Shown one piece after another: positions 33,472 to 41,303 of a DNA stretch of 64,000 nucleotides (the first letter of the stretch is position 1; every line of letters starts with the position of its first letter). The position numbers were made by a program, and so were the translations under genes. Source of the stretch: CAYQEC01 sp964416425 (GTDB lineage Bacteria > Actinomycetota > Acidimicrobiia > Spongiisociales > UBA5794). The notes below the pieces were generated by a model. The model saw only the letters and a list, made by a program, of their open reading frames with translations. It did no database searches and was not told where the DNA came from. The stretch is taken from the NCBI GenBank assembly GCA_964416425.1, contig CAYQEC010000005.1:45063-109062 (forward strand). Direction: 5' to 3'.

Positions 33472-34839
33472 TCAGCCCCTCGTCAGGTCACGCGCCGCCG
33501 CGTTGTGGCGGACGACGAGGGCCTCGACGTCGACGGTGACGATCCTGCCGTCGACGACGACGGGCCGGCCGTGCACGTAGTTGACATCCACCGTCACCGG
33601 GGCGGCGAACAGCACCGCCGCCACCGGATCGTGGAGTGCCCCGGCGTACTCGATCCGGTTGACGTCGATGGCGACGAAGTCGGCGCACTTGCCGGGTTCG
33701 AGCGATCCCAGGTCGGGACGTCCCAGCAACTCGGCGCCACCCCGGGTGGCCAGCTCGAGGACGGTGCGGGCGGTGAGCAGGTCGCCGCCCCGCTGGTTGG
33801 GGGCGGCGTCGAGCCGGGCGAGCAGCATCGCGAGACGAGCCTCGGCGAGCAGGTGGCTGCCGTCGTTGCTGGCCGATCCGTCGACGCCGAGCCCGACCGG
33901 CACGCCGGCGGCGAGGTACCGGCGCAGCGGGGCGATCCCGGAGGCGAGCCGCATGTTGGAGGAGGGGCAGTGGGCGAGCCCAGTGCGGCTCGTCGCCATC
34001 CGTTCGATCTCGGCGTCGTCGACGAACACGCCGTGGGCGAACCACACGTCGTCGCCCATCCAGCCGAGATCCTCGGCCAGCTCGACGGGCCGGCGCCCGT
34101 GGGTCTCGAGGCAGAAGGCCTCCTCGTCTATGGTCTCGGCGAGGTGGGTGTGGAGCCGCACCCCGTGGTGGCGGGCCAGCGCCGCGGACTCGCGCATCAG
34201 GTCGGTGGTGACCGAGAACGGGGAGCAGGGGGCGACGACCACCTGGACCATGGAACCGGGCTCAGGATCGTGGTAGGCGGCGATGACCCGGGCCGTGTCC
34301 TCCAGGATCGCCGGCTCCTCCTCGACCACCGAGTCGGGAGGCAACCCACCCTTCGACTCCCCGAGGCTCATCGAGCCGCGGGAAGCGTGGAGGCGAAGGC
34401 CGACCGGGGCCGCCGCCTCGATCTCGTCGTCGAGACGGGCGTCGTTGGGGAAGACGTAGGTGTGGTCGAAGGCGGTGGTACACCCGGAGAGGGCCAACTC
34501 GACGAGCCCGAGCTGGGTCGAGACCGCGAGGTGCTCGGCGGTGATGCGGGCCCAGATCGGGTAGAGGGTGCGCAGCCAGTCGAACAGGCCGGCGTCCTGG
34601 GCGCCCGGCACAGCCCGGGTGAGGGTCTGGGAGAGGTGGTGGTGGGTGTTGATCAGGCCGGGGAGCACGACGTGGCCGGTGAGGTCGAGCACCTCGTCGG
34701 CGGTCTGCGGCAGGTCGCTCGACGGGCCGACCTGCTGGATGAACCCGTCGACGGCGTAGAGGCCGCCGGCGGGGATCTCCCGCCGTTCCCCGTCCATGGT
34801 GGCGAGCATCAGGGCGTTCTTGACGAGCAGTGTGGTCAT
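33472..34839 (-). CDS. 8-oxoguanine deaminase, amidohydrolase family
   Basis: 455 residues. Metal-binding HxH is in LPGLINTHHHLSQTLTRA; HTHLAET, WFAHGVF and GLGVDGSASND supply the remaining metal and catalytic residues. The sequence and the HHLSQTLTRA segment fit the 8-oxoguanine deaminase branch, which converts 8-oxoguanine to uric acid and ammonia; related branches deaminate guanine, isocytosine or triazines. As the first gene before three xanthine dehydrogenase-type subunit genes, it supports a purine-degradation role for the operon. Confidence 0.88.
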   Translation of the reverse strand: MTTLLVKNALMLATMDGERREIPAGGLYAVDGFIQQVGPSSDLPQTADEVLDLTGHVVLPGLINTHHHLSQTLTRAVPGAQDAGLFDWLRTLYPIWARITAEHLAVSTQLGLVELALSGCTTAFDHTYVFPNDARLDDEIEAAAPVGLRLHASRGSMSLGESKGGLPPDSVVEEEPAILEDTARVIAAYHDPEPGSMVQVVVAPCSPFSVTTDLMRESAALARHHGVRLHTHLAETIDEEAFCLETHGRRPVELAEDLGWMGDDVWFAHGVFVDDAEIERMATSRTGLAHCPSSNMRLASGIAPLRRYLAAGVPVGLGVDGSASNDGSHLLAEARLAMLLARLDAAPNQRGGDLLTARTVLELATRGGAELLGRPDLGSLEPGKCADFVAIDVNRIEYAGALHDPVAAVLFAAPVTVDVNYVHGRPVVVDGRIVTVDVEALVVRHNAAARDLTRG

Positions 34840-34982
34840 GGGGCCAAGCTAGCGGCTCGCCGGGTTGCACTCCGCGCCGCCCGGGCGGGGCCGCATCGTG
34901 AGATCGGAGTCGATTCCGTCGTCATCGGCGGGAATCGGAGCGCCGCCATCGCGGCTGCTCCAGCCATGAGACCAGCCATCAG

Positions 34983-35060
34983 GCCTCAAGCCCCTGCCCG
35001 GACCGGCTGATCACCCGGGGCGAGATGGCAGCTCTGCTCCACCGCGCCGCCGGCCTGTAG
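34983..35060 (+). pseudogene. Remnant of an S-layer-like repeat
   Basis: In one plus-strand frame CPDRLITRGEMAALLHRAAGL is followed by a TAG (34995-35060). It closely resembles the last half of the repeat in the proteins at 35174 and 43426 (CPxxxVTRGQMAAFLxRAL). Nothing upstream in this frame looks like the rest of such a protein and there is no start codon, so this is probably a gene fragment. The remaining part of the 334-base gap (34840-35173) shows no other feature. Confidence 0.5.
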
Positions 35061-35173
35061 GCCCTGTGAGCCGGCATGGCCGGCGCTGAACCGAGGGGGG
35101 GTGTGAGCAGCCCCGAGCAGCCACTGGGCCGACTGCCTATCGTGCCGGGAGTTCCCGATCGGAGGTCGTGCCT

Positions 35174-35977
35174 GTGGAGCGATACGTAACGCTCAGAATC
35201 AGCCGCCGCGCCCTGCGGCTGGCTCTCGTCGTCCTCGTCACCGTTGCGGTGACCGCCCCGGTGTCCGTGTATGCGGCTTCGCAGTTCACCGACGTGCCGG
35301 GCGACCACTTGTTCCACGATGACATCGTCTGGCTGGCCGACAGCGGCGTCACCCGCGGCTGCAACCCACCTGCCAACGACATGTTCTGTCCCGAGTCGTA
35401 TGTGACCCGCGGCCAGATGGCGGCGTTCATGAGACGCCTCGCTGCGAGTGGCACGGTCGACGCCGGCACGGTCGACGGTCAAGATGCCGTCGCCATCGCA
35501 TCTCGCGCAACCGGGGCGGTCATGACCGCACCCGCCGCTACCGACGAGAACGCGGTCGTTTCGACGACGATCGACGTCCCGGTGAGCGGCTACATCATCG
35601 CCACCGCGTCCGCCGAAGCACGAGTCGAGGACGGCGAGGACGACTGGATCGGATGCTGGATCTCCTTCAACGGGTACGCCCACGGGTTCACCGCCCTCTT
35701 CCTGTCCAACGACGACACGCCCGATAACCGTGGACCGAGCGGATCCAACGCCTGCACGACCACCGCGATCATCACCGCCGAGCCGGGTCCCATGGACATC
35801 GACTTCGCCTTCAACGGAATCAACCCCGGCTGGGACTCCTGGGTGGGAGAACGCACGTTGTGGGCTCTCTTCGTGCCGGCCGACCTCCCGGATCGCGCGA
35901 CCGGTTCCGCCATCCCGCTCCCCTCCACCGGCAGCGATTCTCCGGCCCAGTGGGAGGAGTTCCTGGAGAACAACTAG
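35174..35977 (+). CDS. Secreted protein with one S-layer-like repeat
   Basis: About 267 residues. A signal peptide (LALVVLVTVAVTAPVSVYA) precedes one S-layer-like repeat (FTDVPGDHLFHDDIVWLADSGVTRGCNPPANDMFCPESYVTRGQM broken at VTRG), then a ~150-residue domain of unknown type with several cysteines. GTG codons at 35168 and 35174 are both in frame; GGAGGT at 35161 suits 35174 by spacing. The repeat likely binds the wall. It is convergent with the YgeW-like gene, separated by a tandem repeat. Confidence 0.7.
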   Translation: MERYVTLRISRRALRLALVVLVTVAVTAPVSVYAASQFTDVPGDHLFHDDIVWLADSGVTRGCNPPANDMFCPESYVTRGQMAAFMRRLAASGTVDAGTVDGQDAVAIASRATGAVMTAPAATDENAVVSTTIDVPVSGYIIATASAEARVEDGEDDWIGCWISFNGYAHGFTALFLSNDDTPDNRGPSGSNACTTTAIITAEPGPMDIDFAFNGINPGWDSWVGERTLWALFVPADLPDRATGSAIPLPSTGSDSPAQWEEFLENN

Positions 35978-36000
35978 CGCCGCCGGCGAGACGGCTCCCA

Positions 36001-36262
36001 GGGAGGGTGACAGACTCTGTCGTCCCCCCTTGCCGAAAAGGGGGGACCGGCGAGGCGCCAGCGAAGCTGGCAGGCGAGCCGAGGGGGGTGTGCCGTGCGT
36101 CCACCACCGCGACCCTCCCTCGACAAGGGAGGGTGACAGACTCTGTCGTCCCCCCTTGCCAAAAAGGGGGGACCGGCGAGGCGCCAGCGAAGCTGGCAGG
36201 CGAGCCGAGGGGGGTGTGCCGTGCGTCCACCACCGCGACCCTCCCTCAACAAGGGAGGGTGA
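36001..36262. repeat. 126-bp tandem palindromic repeat
   Basis: Two copies of a 126-base unit (36001-36126, 36127-36252), differing at a very few bases, plus 10 bases of a third. Each unit contains nested inverted repeats: GTCCCCCCTTGCC..AAGGGGGGAC, GCCAGC-GAA-GCTGGC, and AGGGAGGGT / ACCCTCCCT across the unit junction. It fills the gap between two convergent genes (303 bases from 35978 to 36280). It resembles the palindromic intergenic elements common in bacteria and may end transcription from both sides. No gene is seen in it. Confidence 0.9.
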
Positions 36263-36280
36263 TAAGAAGGGAGCGAACCC

Positions 36281-37255
36281 TTACATGGTGAGGGCCATCA
36301 CCGCCTTCTGCACGTGGAGCCGGTTCTCGGCCTCGTCGAAGACAATGCTGTTGGGCCCGTCGATGACGCCGTCGGTCACCTCGACGTTACGGTCGGCCGG
36401 CAGGCAGTGCATGTACCCGACGTCGGGCTTGGCGAGCCCGATGCGGCGCTCGTCGGCGATCCAGTCCTGGTACTTGGCCGCGATCGCCATCGCCTCGGTG
36501 GTGTCGGTGGTGGTGAGCAGCGGCCCCCAGCTCTTCGGGTAGACGATGTCGGCACCCTCGAAGCCGGCGTCGAAGTCCTCCAGGATCTCGAAGGAACCGC
36601 CGGCGGCCTTGGCGTTGCCGCGGGCCTGCTCGACGATCTCCGGCATCAGCGCGAACTCCGGCGGACGGGTCAGCCGCACGTTGGCGCCGTAGCGGGTCAG
36701 CAGGAGGATGAGGCTCTGCGGCAGGCTCATCGGCTTCAGGTAGCTGGCGGCGTAGGCGTAGCTCACGTTGATCGTCAGCCCGCGCGGGTCGCCCTTGTGC
36801 TCGATGATCGTCAGCAGGTCGGCCAGCGCCTGGAAGGGGTGGTACTGGTCGCACTGCATGTTGAGCACCGGCACCCTGCTCGCCTCGGCGACGGCCCGGA
36901 TGTAGTCGTTGCCGATGCCCCAGTCGACCTGGCGGATTGCGATGCCGTCGTTGTAGCGGCCGAGGATGTCGCCGATCTCCTTCCAGGTGTCGCCGTGGCT
37001 GATCTGGGTGGTGGTGGAGTCGATGAACTGGGCGTGGCCGCCGAGCTGGGCCATGCCGGCCTCGAAACTGGCCCGGGTGCGGGTGCTGGAGAAGAAGAAC
37101 AGCATCGCCAGCACCTTGTCCCGCAGCAGGCCGTGTGGCTCGCCGAGGGCGCGGCGCCGCTTCAGGTCGAGGGCGACGTCGAGCACGGTGTCGATCTCGC
37201 TCTTGGTCCACTCCTGAGTAGTGATCATGTCCCGTCCACGCAGATGGGTCTGCAT
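36281..37255 (-). CDS. ygeW: YgeW-type knotted transcarbamylase
   Basis: 324 residues. Carbamoyl-phosphate residues STRTR (57-61) and HPFQ (139-142) and the HCLPADR motif (283-289) are intact. The stretch AYAASYLKPMSLPQ (167-180), NAKAAGGSFE and ADIVYPKSWGP match E. coli YgeW, described as a knotted, catabolic-type transcarbamylase of unknown amino substrate. ATG at 37255 follows AAGGAG; an ATG at 37228 is less likely. It is followed upstream by the GntR gene, and the operon with carbamate kinase is divergent, so the enzyme probably runs in the carbamoyl-phosphate-forming direction (inference). Confidence 0.88.
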   Translation of the reverse strand: MQTHLRGRDMITTQEWTKSEIDTVLDVALDLKRRRALGEPHGLLRDKVLAMLFFFSSTRTRASFEAGMAQLGGHAQFIDSTTTQISHGDTWKEIGDILGRYNDGIAIRQVDWGIGNDYIRAVAEASRVPVLNMQCDQYHPFQALADLLTIIEHKGDPRGLTINVSYAYAASYLKPMSLPQSLILLLTRYGANVRLTRPPEFALMPEIVEQARGNAKAAGGSFEILEDFDAGFEGADIVYPKSWGPLLTTTDTTEAMAIAAKYQDWIADERRIGLAKPDVGYMHCLPADRNVEVTDGVIDGPNSIVFDEAENRLHVQKAVMALTM

Positions 37256-37279
37256 CTCTTCGCTCCTTGTCGCCGTTCG

Positions 37280-38011
37280 TCAGGCCCCTGCCTTCCGCCG
37301 GATGAGGCGGAAGCGGAGCAGATCATCGCGGAAGACCGAGGTGGCGCCGACGACCGGTTGGTTGTCCTCGTCGTAACCGACCTCGTCGAAGGACAGCGCC
37401 GGCGTCCCGGCCTCGAGGTGGAGCATCGCCGCCACGTGGGCGCCGAGCGCCACGGGGAGGATCTCCGACACGTAGTAGCTGAGGTGGCGGCCGCAGTGCC
37501 GCTCGAGGAACTCGTAGATGGGCAGCGAGCCGGCGGCGGCGTCGTCGGGATGGCCCATGAGACGCTCGGCGACCCGGTTGTAGGTGTGGATCACCGGCTG
37601 GTCGTTCTCGAGGAACAGCTTCTCCATGACGAGCACCGGCTCCCCCGGCTCGATGCCGAGGTCGGCGGCGAGCTTCTCGCCGGCCGGCTCGGTGCGGGTG
37701 TCGAGCACCTGGACCGACGGGGTGTAGCCGTGGTCTCGCAGCACCTCGTCGTACGACCAGATGTCCTCGAGGCGTGACTTGATCTGGAGGCCGTGCTCGT
37801 TGACGAACGTCCCCGAGCCCTGGCGGCGGATGATGATGCCCTCGTGCTCGAGGCGGCTGAAGGCGTCGCGGATGGTGGTGCGGCTCACCCCGAGATCCAT
37901 CGCCAGCTCCATCTCGGGCGGGATGCGCCCTTCCTCGAAGTCGCCCCCGACGATACGCTCCTTGAGATAGGCCATCACCTGATCGGTGAGCGATGGTTTC
38001 CGGGTGATCAT
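37280..38011 (-). CDS. GntR-family regulator, HutC subfamily
   Basis: 243 residues. The winged helix (LTDQVMAYLKERIVGGDF, MDLGVSRTTIRDAFSRLEHEGIIIRRQGSGTFV) is followed by a UTRA ligand domain (SLPIYEFLERHCG, APALSFDE-like). The ATG at 38011 is the likely start; the longer frame to 39016 is antisense to the transcarbamylase operon. It is transcribed away from that operon and toward ygeW, 24 bases ahead of it, so it probably controls both sides. The ligand may be a ureido compound of the pathway. Confidence 0.9.
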   Translation of the reverse strand: MITRKPSLTDQVMAYLKERIVGGDFEEGRIPPEMELAMDLGVSRTTIRDAFSRLEHEGIIIRRQGSGTFVNEHGLQIKSRLEDIWSYDEVLRDHGYTPSVQVLDTRTEPAGEKLAADLGIEPGEPVLVMEKLFLENDQPVIHTYNRVAERLMGHPDDAAAGSLPIYEFLERHCGRHLSYYVSEILPVALGAHVAAMLHLEAGTPALSFDEVGYDEDNQPVVGATSVFRDDLLRFRLIRRKAGA

Positions 38012-38026
38012 CGAACCTCGACGGGG

Positions 38027-38064
38027 TTGGTCGACACAAACGTCATGTTGTATGATTGTATGAC
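38027..38064 (+). promoter_or_regulatory. Promoter and candidate GntR operator of the transcarbamylase operon
   Basis: -35 TTGGTC (38027-38032) and -10 TATGAT (38051-38056) are 18 bases apart. The inverted repeat GTCAT-N13-ATGAC (38042-38046 / 38060-38064) and a tandem TTGTATGA pair (38048-38063) cover the -10 box. This fits repression by the divergent GntR protein, which starts 31 bases to the left. Confidence 0.6.
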
Positions 38065-38087
38065 AAATCGTACCGAAGCCCCCGGCG

Positions 38088-38136
38088 GGTGTCCACTCGG
38101 GGGGCAGGACGCCGCTCCGGCGGCGTCCCCGACACC
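38088..38136 (+). other. Nested hairpin in the mRNA leader
   Basis: Outer arms GGTGTC / GACACC (38088-38093 / 38131-38136) enclose an inner perfect 8-bp stem GGACGCCG / CGGCGTCC (38107-38114 / 38121-38128). It ends directly before the AGGAGG site at 38137-38142. It could control access to the ribosome binding site or protect the 5' end; no known riboswitch class is recognised. Confidence 0.4.
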
Positions 38137-38146
38137 AGGAGGTCCC

Positions 38147-39097
38147 ATGCGCAGCTTTGCGGGACGCGACATCCTCTCGCTGAAGGGATTCGAGCGGAAC
38201 GAGTTCTTCCACGTCTTCGAGGTCGCCGACGACCTCGAGCCGATCGCCCGGGAGCGCCGCAACACCGACCTCCTGGCGGAGAAGACGCTGGTGACCGCCT
38301 TCTACCAGCCCTCGACCCGCACCCGCCTCGCCCACGAGGCCGCCATGCACCGCCTCGGCGGCCACGTCACCGGCTTCTCCGACGCCAAGATGACCCGCGC
38401 CGGCGACTTCTACCAGGAGTCGATCAAGGACACCGTGCACATGCTGGAGTACTACGGCGACGTGCTCGTCATGCGCCACTTCCAGCAGGGCGCCCCGGCC
38501 GAGGCCGCCCGATGGGCCTCGATCCCCGTCATCAACGCCGGCGACGGCTGGGGTGAGCACCCGACCCAGGTGCTCACCGACCTCTACACCGTCCAGACGG
38601 AGAAGGGCACGATCGACGGCCTCACCTTCGTCTGCATCGGTGACCATCGCATGCGCACCATGCACTCGATCGGCTACGCCCTCTCCCAGTTCGACGCCGA
38701 GATGGTCATCCTCGCCCCCGAGGAGATGTCCCCCACCGCCGAGTTCCTCGCCGAGCTCGACGAGCTGGGCACGACGTGGCGCATCGTCGAGCACATCGAC
38801 GAGGTCATCGCGGAGGCCGACGTCATCTACATGGAGCCGGTGGTGCAGCCCGACTACACCCAGTCGCGCCAGGAGAAGCAGGACGACTACGGGCGCACCC
38901 CACCCAACTACCAGATCACCCGCAAGGTGCTGGAGCGGGCCAAGGGCGACTCGATCGTGCTGCACTCGCTGCCCCGCATGGACGAGCTGCTGCCCGAGGT
39001 CGACCAGCTCAAGCACGCCCGCTACTGGCAGGAGGCCTACAACGGCGTCGTGGTGCGCATGGCCCTGCTGGCGCTCGTCCTGGGAGCGACGGAATAG
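38147..39097 (+). CDS. Aspartate-transcarbamylase-like enzyme with altered amino-substrate site
   Basis: 316 residues. Carbamoyl-phosphate residues STRTR (56-60) and HPTQ (138-141) are intact, and RTMHS and LHSLPR (272-277) fit the PyrB family. The aspartate-specific TRVQ motif of PyrB is replaced by EPVVQ (YMEPVVQ, 228-234) and the K/K-G-E-T loop by MTRAGDF, so aspartate is probably not the substrate. Context (carbamate kinase next) favours a catabolic ureido substrate. ATG at 38147 follows AGGAGG. It is the first gene of a four-gene operon; a 2-base gap to the next gene. Confidence 0.85.
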   Translation: MRSFAGRDILSLKGFERNEFFHVFEVADDLEPIARERRNTDLLAEKTLVTAFYQPSTRTRLAHEAAMHRLGGHVTGFSDAKMTRAGDFYQESIKDTVHMLEYYGDVLVMRHFQQGAPAEAARWASIPVINAGDGWGEHPTQVLTDLYTVQTEKGTIDGLTFVCIGDHRMRTMHSIGYALSQFDAEMVILAPEEMSPTAEFLAELDELGTTWRIVEHIDEVIAEADVIYMEPVVQPDYTQSRQEKQDDYGRTPPNYQITRKVLERAKGDSIVLHSLPRMDELLPEVDQLKHARYWQEAYNGVVVRMALLALVLGATE

Positions 39098-39099
39098 CC

Positions 39100-40041
39100 A
39101 TGGGACGTGCCGTCGTCGCCATCGGCGGGAACTCCCTCATCGCCGACGCCGCCCACCGCACGGTCGAGGACCAGTACGCCGCGGTCGGCGAGACCGACCA
39201 CCACATCGCCGCCCTCATCCAGGCGGGATGGGACGTCGCCATCTCCCACGGCAACGGGCCACAGATCGGTTTCATCCTGCGCCGCTCCGAGCTGTCGCGC
39301 CACGAGCTGCACGAGGTGCCACTGGACATCTGCGGTGCCGACACCCAGGGAGCCATCGGCTACATGCTCCAGCAGAACCTATTGAACGAGTTCCGGGGCA
39401 TCGGCATCTCGAAGGCGGTGGCCACCGTCGTCACCCAGGTGGAGGTTGCCGCCGACGATCCCGCCTTCGCCACGCCGTCGAAGCCCATCGGCTCCTTCCT
39501 CAACGAGGACGAGGCGATGATGCGCCGCGATCAGGAGGGTTGGGACGTCGTCGAGGACGCCGGGCGCGGCTGGCGCCGCGTCGTGGCGTCACCGAAGCCG
39601 ATGCGGATCGTCGAGATCGACGTGGTGCGCCAGCTCCTCGAGGCCGGGGTGGTCGTCATCACGGTGGGCGGCGGCGGGATCCCGGTCGTCGCCGACGCCG
39701 ACGGCAACCTGCACGGCGTGGCGGCGGTGATCGACAAGGATCTCGCCTCGGCGCTGCTCGCCAACGAGCTGGGCGCCGACCTGCTGCTCATCTCCACCGT
39801 GGTGGAGAAGGTGGCGCTGCGCTTCGGCACCCCCGAGCAGGAGTGGGTGGACCGGCTCACCCTCGACGAAGTGAAGCGGTACCTCGCGGAGGGCATCCAC
39901 TTCGGGGAGGGCAGCATGGCGCCCAAGATGCGGGCGGTGGTGCAGTTCCTCGAGAACGGGGGCAAGGAGGCGCTCATCACCAACCCGGCGAGCCTGGAGC
40001 GGGCCGTCAACGGCGAGACCGGCACCCGGATCGTGCGATGA
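39100..40041 (+). CDS. arcC: Carbamate kinase
   Basis: 313 residues, full length. The amino-acid kinase fold has VVAIGGNSLI at the N terminus, ISHGNGPQIG, ITVGGGGIPVV and VIDKDLASALLA, all typical of ArcC/YqeA. It converts carbamoyl phosphate and ADP to ATP, ammonia and CO2. Placed between two transcarbamylases it gives a route to ATP from ureido groups. The ATG at 39100 lies two bases after the previous stop and the 3' end overlaps the PLP enzyme gene (ATGA). Confidence 0.96.
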   Translation: MGRAVVAIGGNSLIADAAHRTVEDQYAAVGETDHHIAALIQAGWDVAISHGNGPQIGFILRRSELSRHELHEVPLDICGADTQGAIGYMLQQNLLNEFRGIGISKAVATVVTQVEVAADDPAFATPSKPIGSFLNEDEAMMRRDQEGWDVVEDAGRGWRRVVASPKPMRIVEIDVVRQLLEAGVVVITVGGGGIPVVADADGNLHGVAAVIDKDLASALLANELGADLLLISTVVEKVALRFGTPEQEWVDRLTLDEVKRYLAEGIHFGEGSMAPKMRAVVQFLENGGKEALITNPASLERAVNGETGTRIVR

Positions 40042-41303
40042 CCGATCGAGTCACCGGGCTGGCCTGCGTCGTCTGCGGGAAGACCTATGCCGCCGGCGAC
40101 GTGGCCTACGTGTGCCCCGACCACGGCAACGAGGGCATCCTCGACGTGCGCTACGACTACGAGAAGGTGGCGAGTCGGATCAGCCGTGCCTCGCTGCGGA
40201 CGAACCCGGACGCAACGATGTGGCGCTACCGCCCCCTACTCCCGGTGGCCGACGATGCCGCCGTCCCCCCGCTCACCGTCGGCGGCACCCCCCTCTACGA
40301 CGCTCCCCGTCTCGCCGCCGCCCTGGGCATCGCCCGAGTGTGGGTGAAGGACGAGGGGCGTCAGCCGACCGCTTCCCTCAAGGACCGTGCCAGCGCCATG
40401 GCGATCGTCAAGGCCCGTGAGGCCGGCGCCCAGGTGGTGACCACCGCCAGCACCGGCAACGCCGCCGCCGCCTTGAGCGGGCTCGCGGCCAGCGTCGGGC
40501 AGGCGAACGTGATCTTCGTTCCGGCATCCGCCCCGGAGGCCAAGATCGCCCAGCTCCTCGCCTACGGCTCGACCGTGGTACTGGTCGAGGGCAGCTACGG
40601 CAACGCCTTCGAGCTGTGCATGGAGGCCTCCGCCGAGTACGGCTGGTACAACCGCAACACCGGCTTCAACCCGTACATGACCGAAGGCAAGAAGACCGTG
40701 GTCCTCGAGATCCTCGAGCAGCTCGCCTGGGACGCCCCCGATGCCCTGTTCGTCAGCGTCGGCGACGGCTCCATCATCGGCGGCCTCCACAAGGGTGTGA
40801 AGGACGCCCTGGCGTTGGGCTGGATCGAGCGAGCCCCCCGCATCTTCGGGATCCAGGCGGCAGGCAGCGACTACATGGTGCAGGCCTTCGAGCGCGGCGA
40901 GGACGTGCTCACCAAGCCGCCCATCACAGCCCAGACCGTGGCCGACTCGATCAGCGCCGACCTCCCCCGCGACCGCATCAAGGCGATGGCGGCGGTGAAG
41001 GAGACCGGCGGCGCCTACCTGCGGGTGAGCGACGACGACATCCTGGCGGCGGTCCCGCTGCTGGCGCGCGGGTCGGGCGTGTTCGCCGAGCCGGCCGGGG
41101 CGGCCTCCTACGCCGGGCTGATCACGGCCGTCGACCGGGGATTGATCAGGCCCGCCGACCGGGTGGCGGTGCTCGCCACCGGCAACGGGCTCAAAGACGT
41201 GGCGTCGGCGATGCGGGCCGTCGCCGCCGCCGGCACCAAACCGATCCGGGTCGAGCCGAACCTGGCATCGTTGAAGGCAGCACTCCAGAAGGGAACCCGA
41301 TGA
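40038..41303 (+). CDS. Threonine-synthase-like PLP enzyme
   Basis: 421 residues of PLP fold type II. A short N-terminal zinc-ribbon-like segment (C10, C13, C26, H29) as in some threonine synthases is followed by the PLP lysine in TASLKDRAS (about K115), the phosphate loop STGNAAAA, and VALATGNGLKD near the end. Threonine synthase itself, diaminopropionate ammonia-lyase-type and other beta-elimination activities are all possible. No threonine pathway gene is near, while carbamate kinase precedes it by ATGA overlap, so a catabolic role is preferred. Confidence 0.75.
   Translation: MTDRVTGLACVVCGKTYAAGDVAYVCPDHGNEGILDVRYDYEKVASRISRASLRTNPDATMWRYRPLLPVADDAAVPPLTVGGTPLYDAPRLAAALGIARVWVKDEGRQPTASLKDRASAMAIVKAREAGAQVVTTASTGNAAAALSGLAASVGQANVIFVPASAPEAKIAQLLAYGSTVVLVEGSYGNAFELCMEASAEYGWYNRNTGFNPYMTEGKKTVVLEILEQLAWDAPDALFVSVGDGSIIGGLHKGVKDALALGWIERAPRIFGIQAAGSDYMVQAFERGEDVLTKPPITAQTVADSISADLPRDRIKAMAAVKETGGAYLRVSDDDILAAVPLLARGSGVFAEPAGAASYAGLITAVDRGLIRPADRVAVLATGNGLKDVASAMRAVAAAGTKPIRVEPNLASLKAALQKGTR

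Noticed and set aside
34979..35683. 234-codon minus-strand frame opposite the S-layer-like protein
   Set aside because: Antisense to a protein with a signal peptide and S-layer-like repeat; the translation shows no domain.
35820..36252. Short minus-strand frames within the tandem repeat, encoding repeated peptides
   Set aside because: The peptides simply follow the 126-base DNA repeat; no start signals or known domain.
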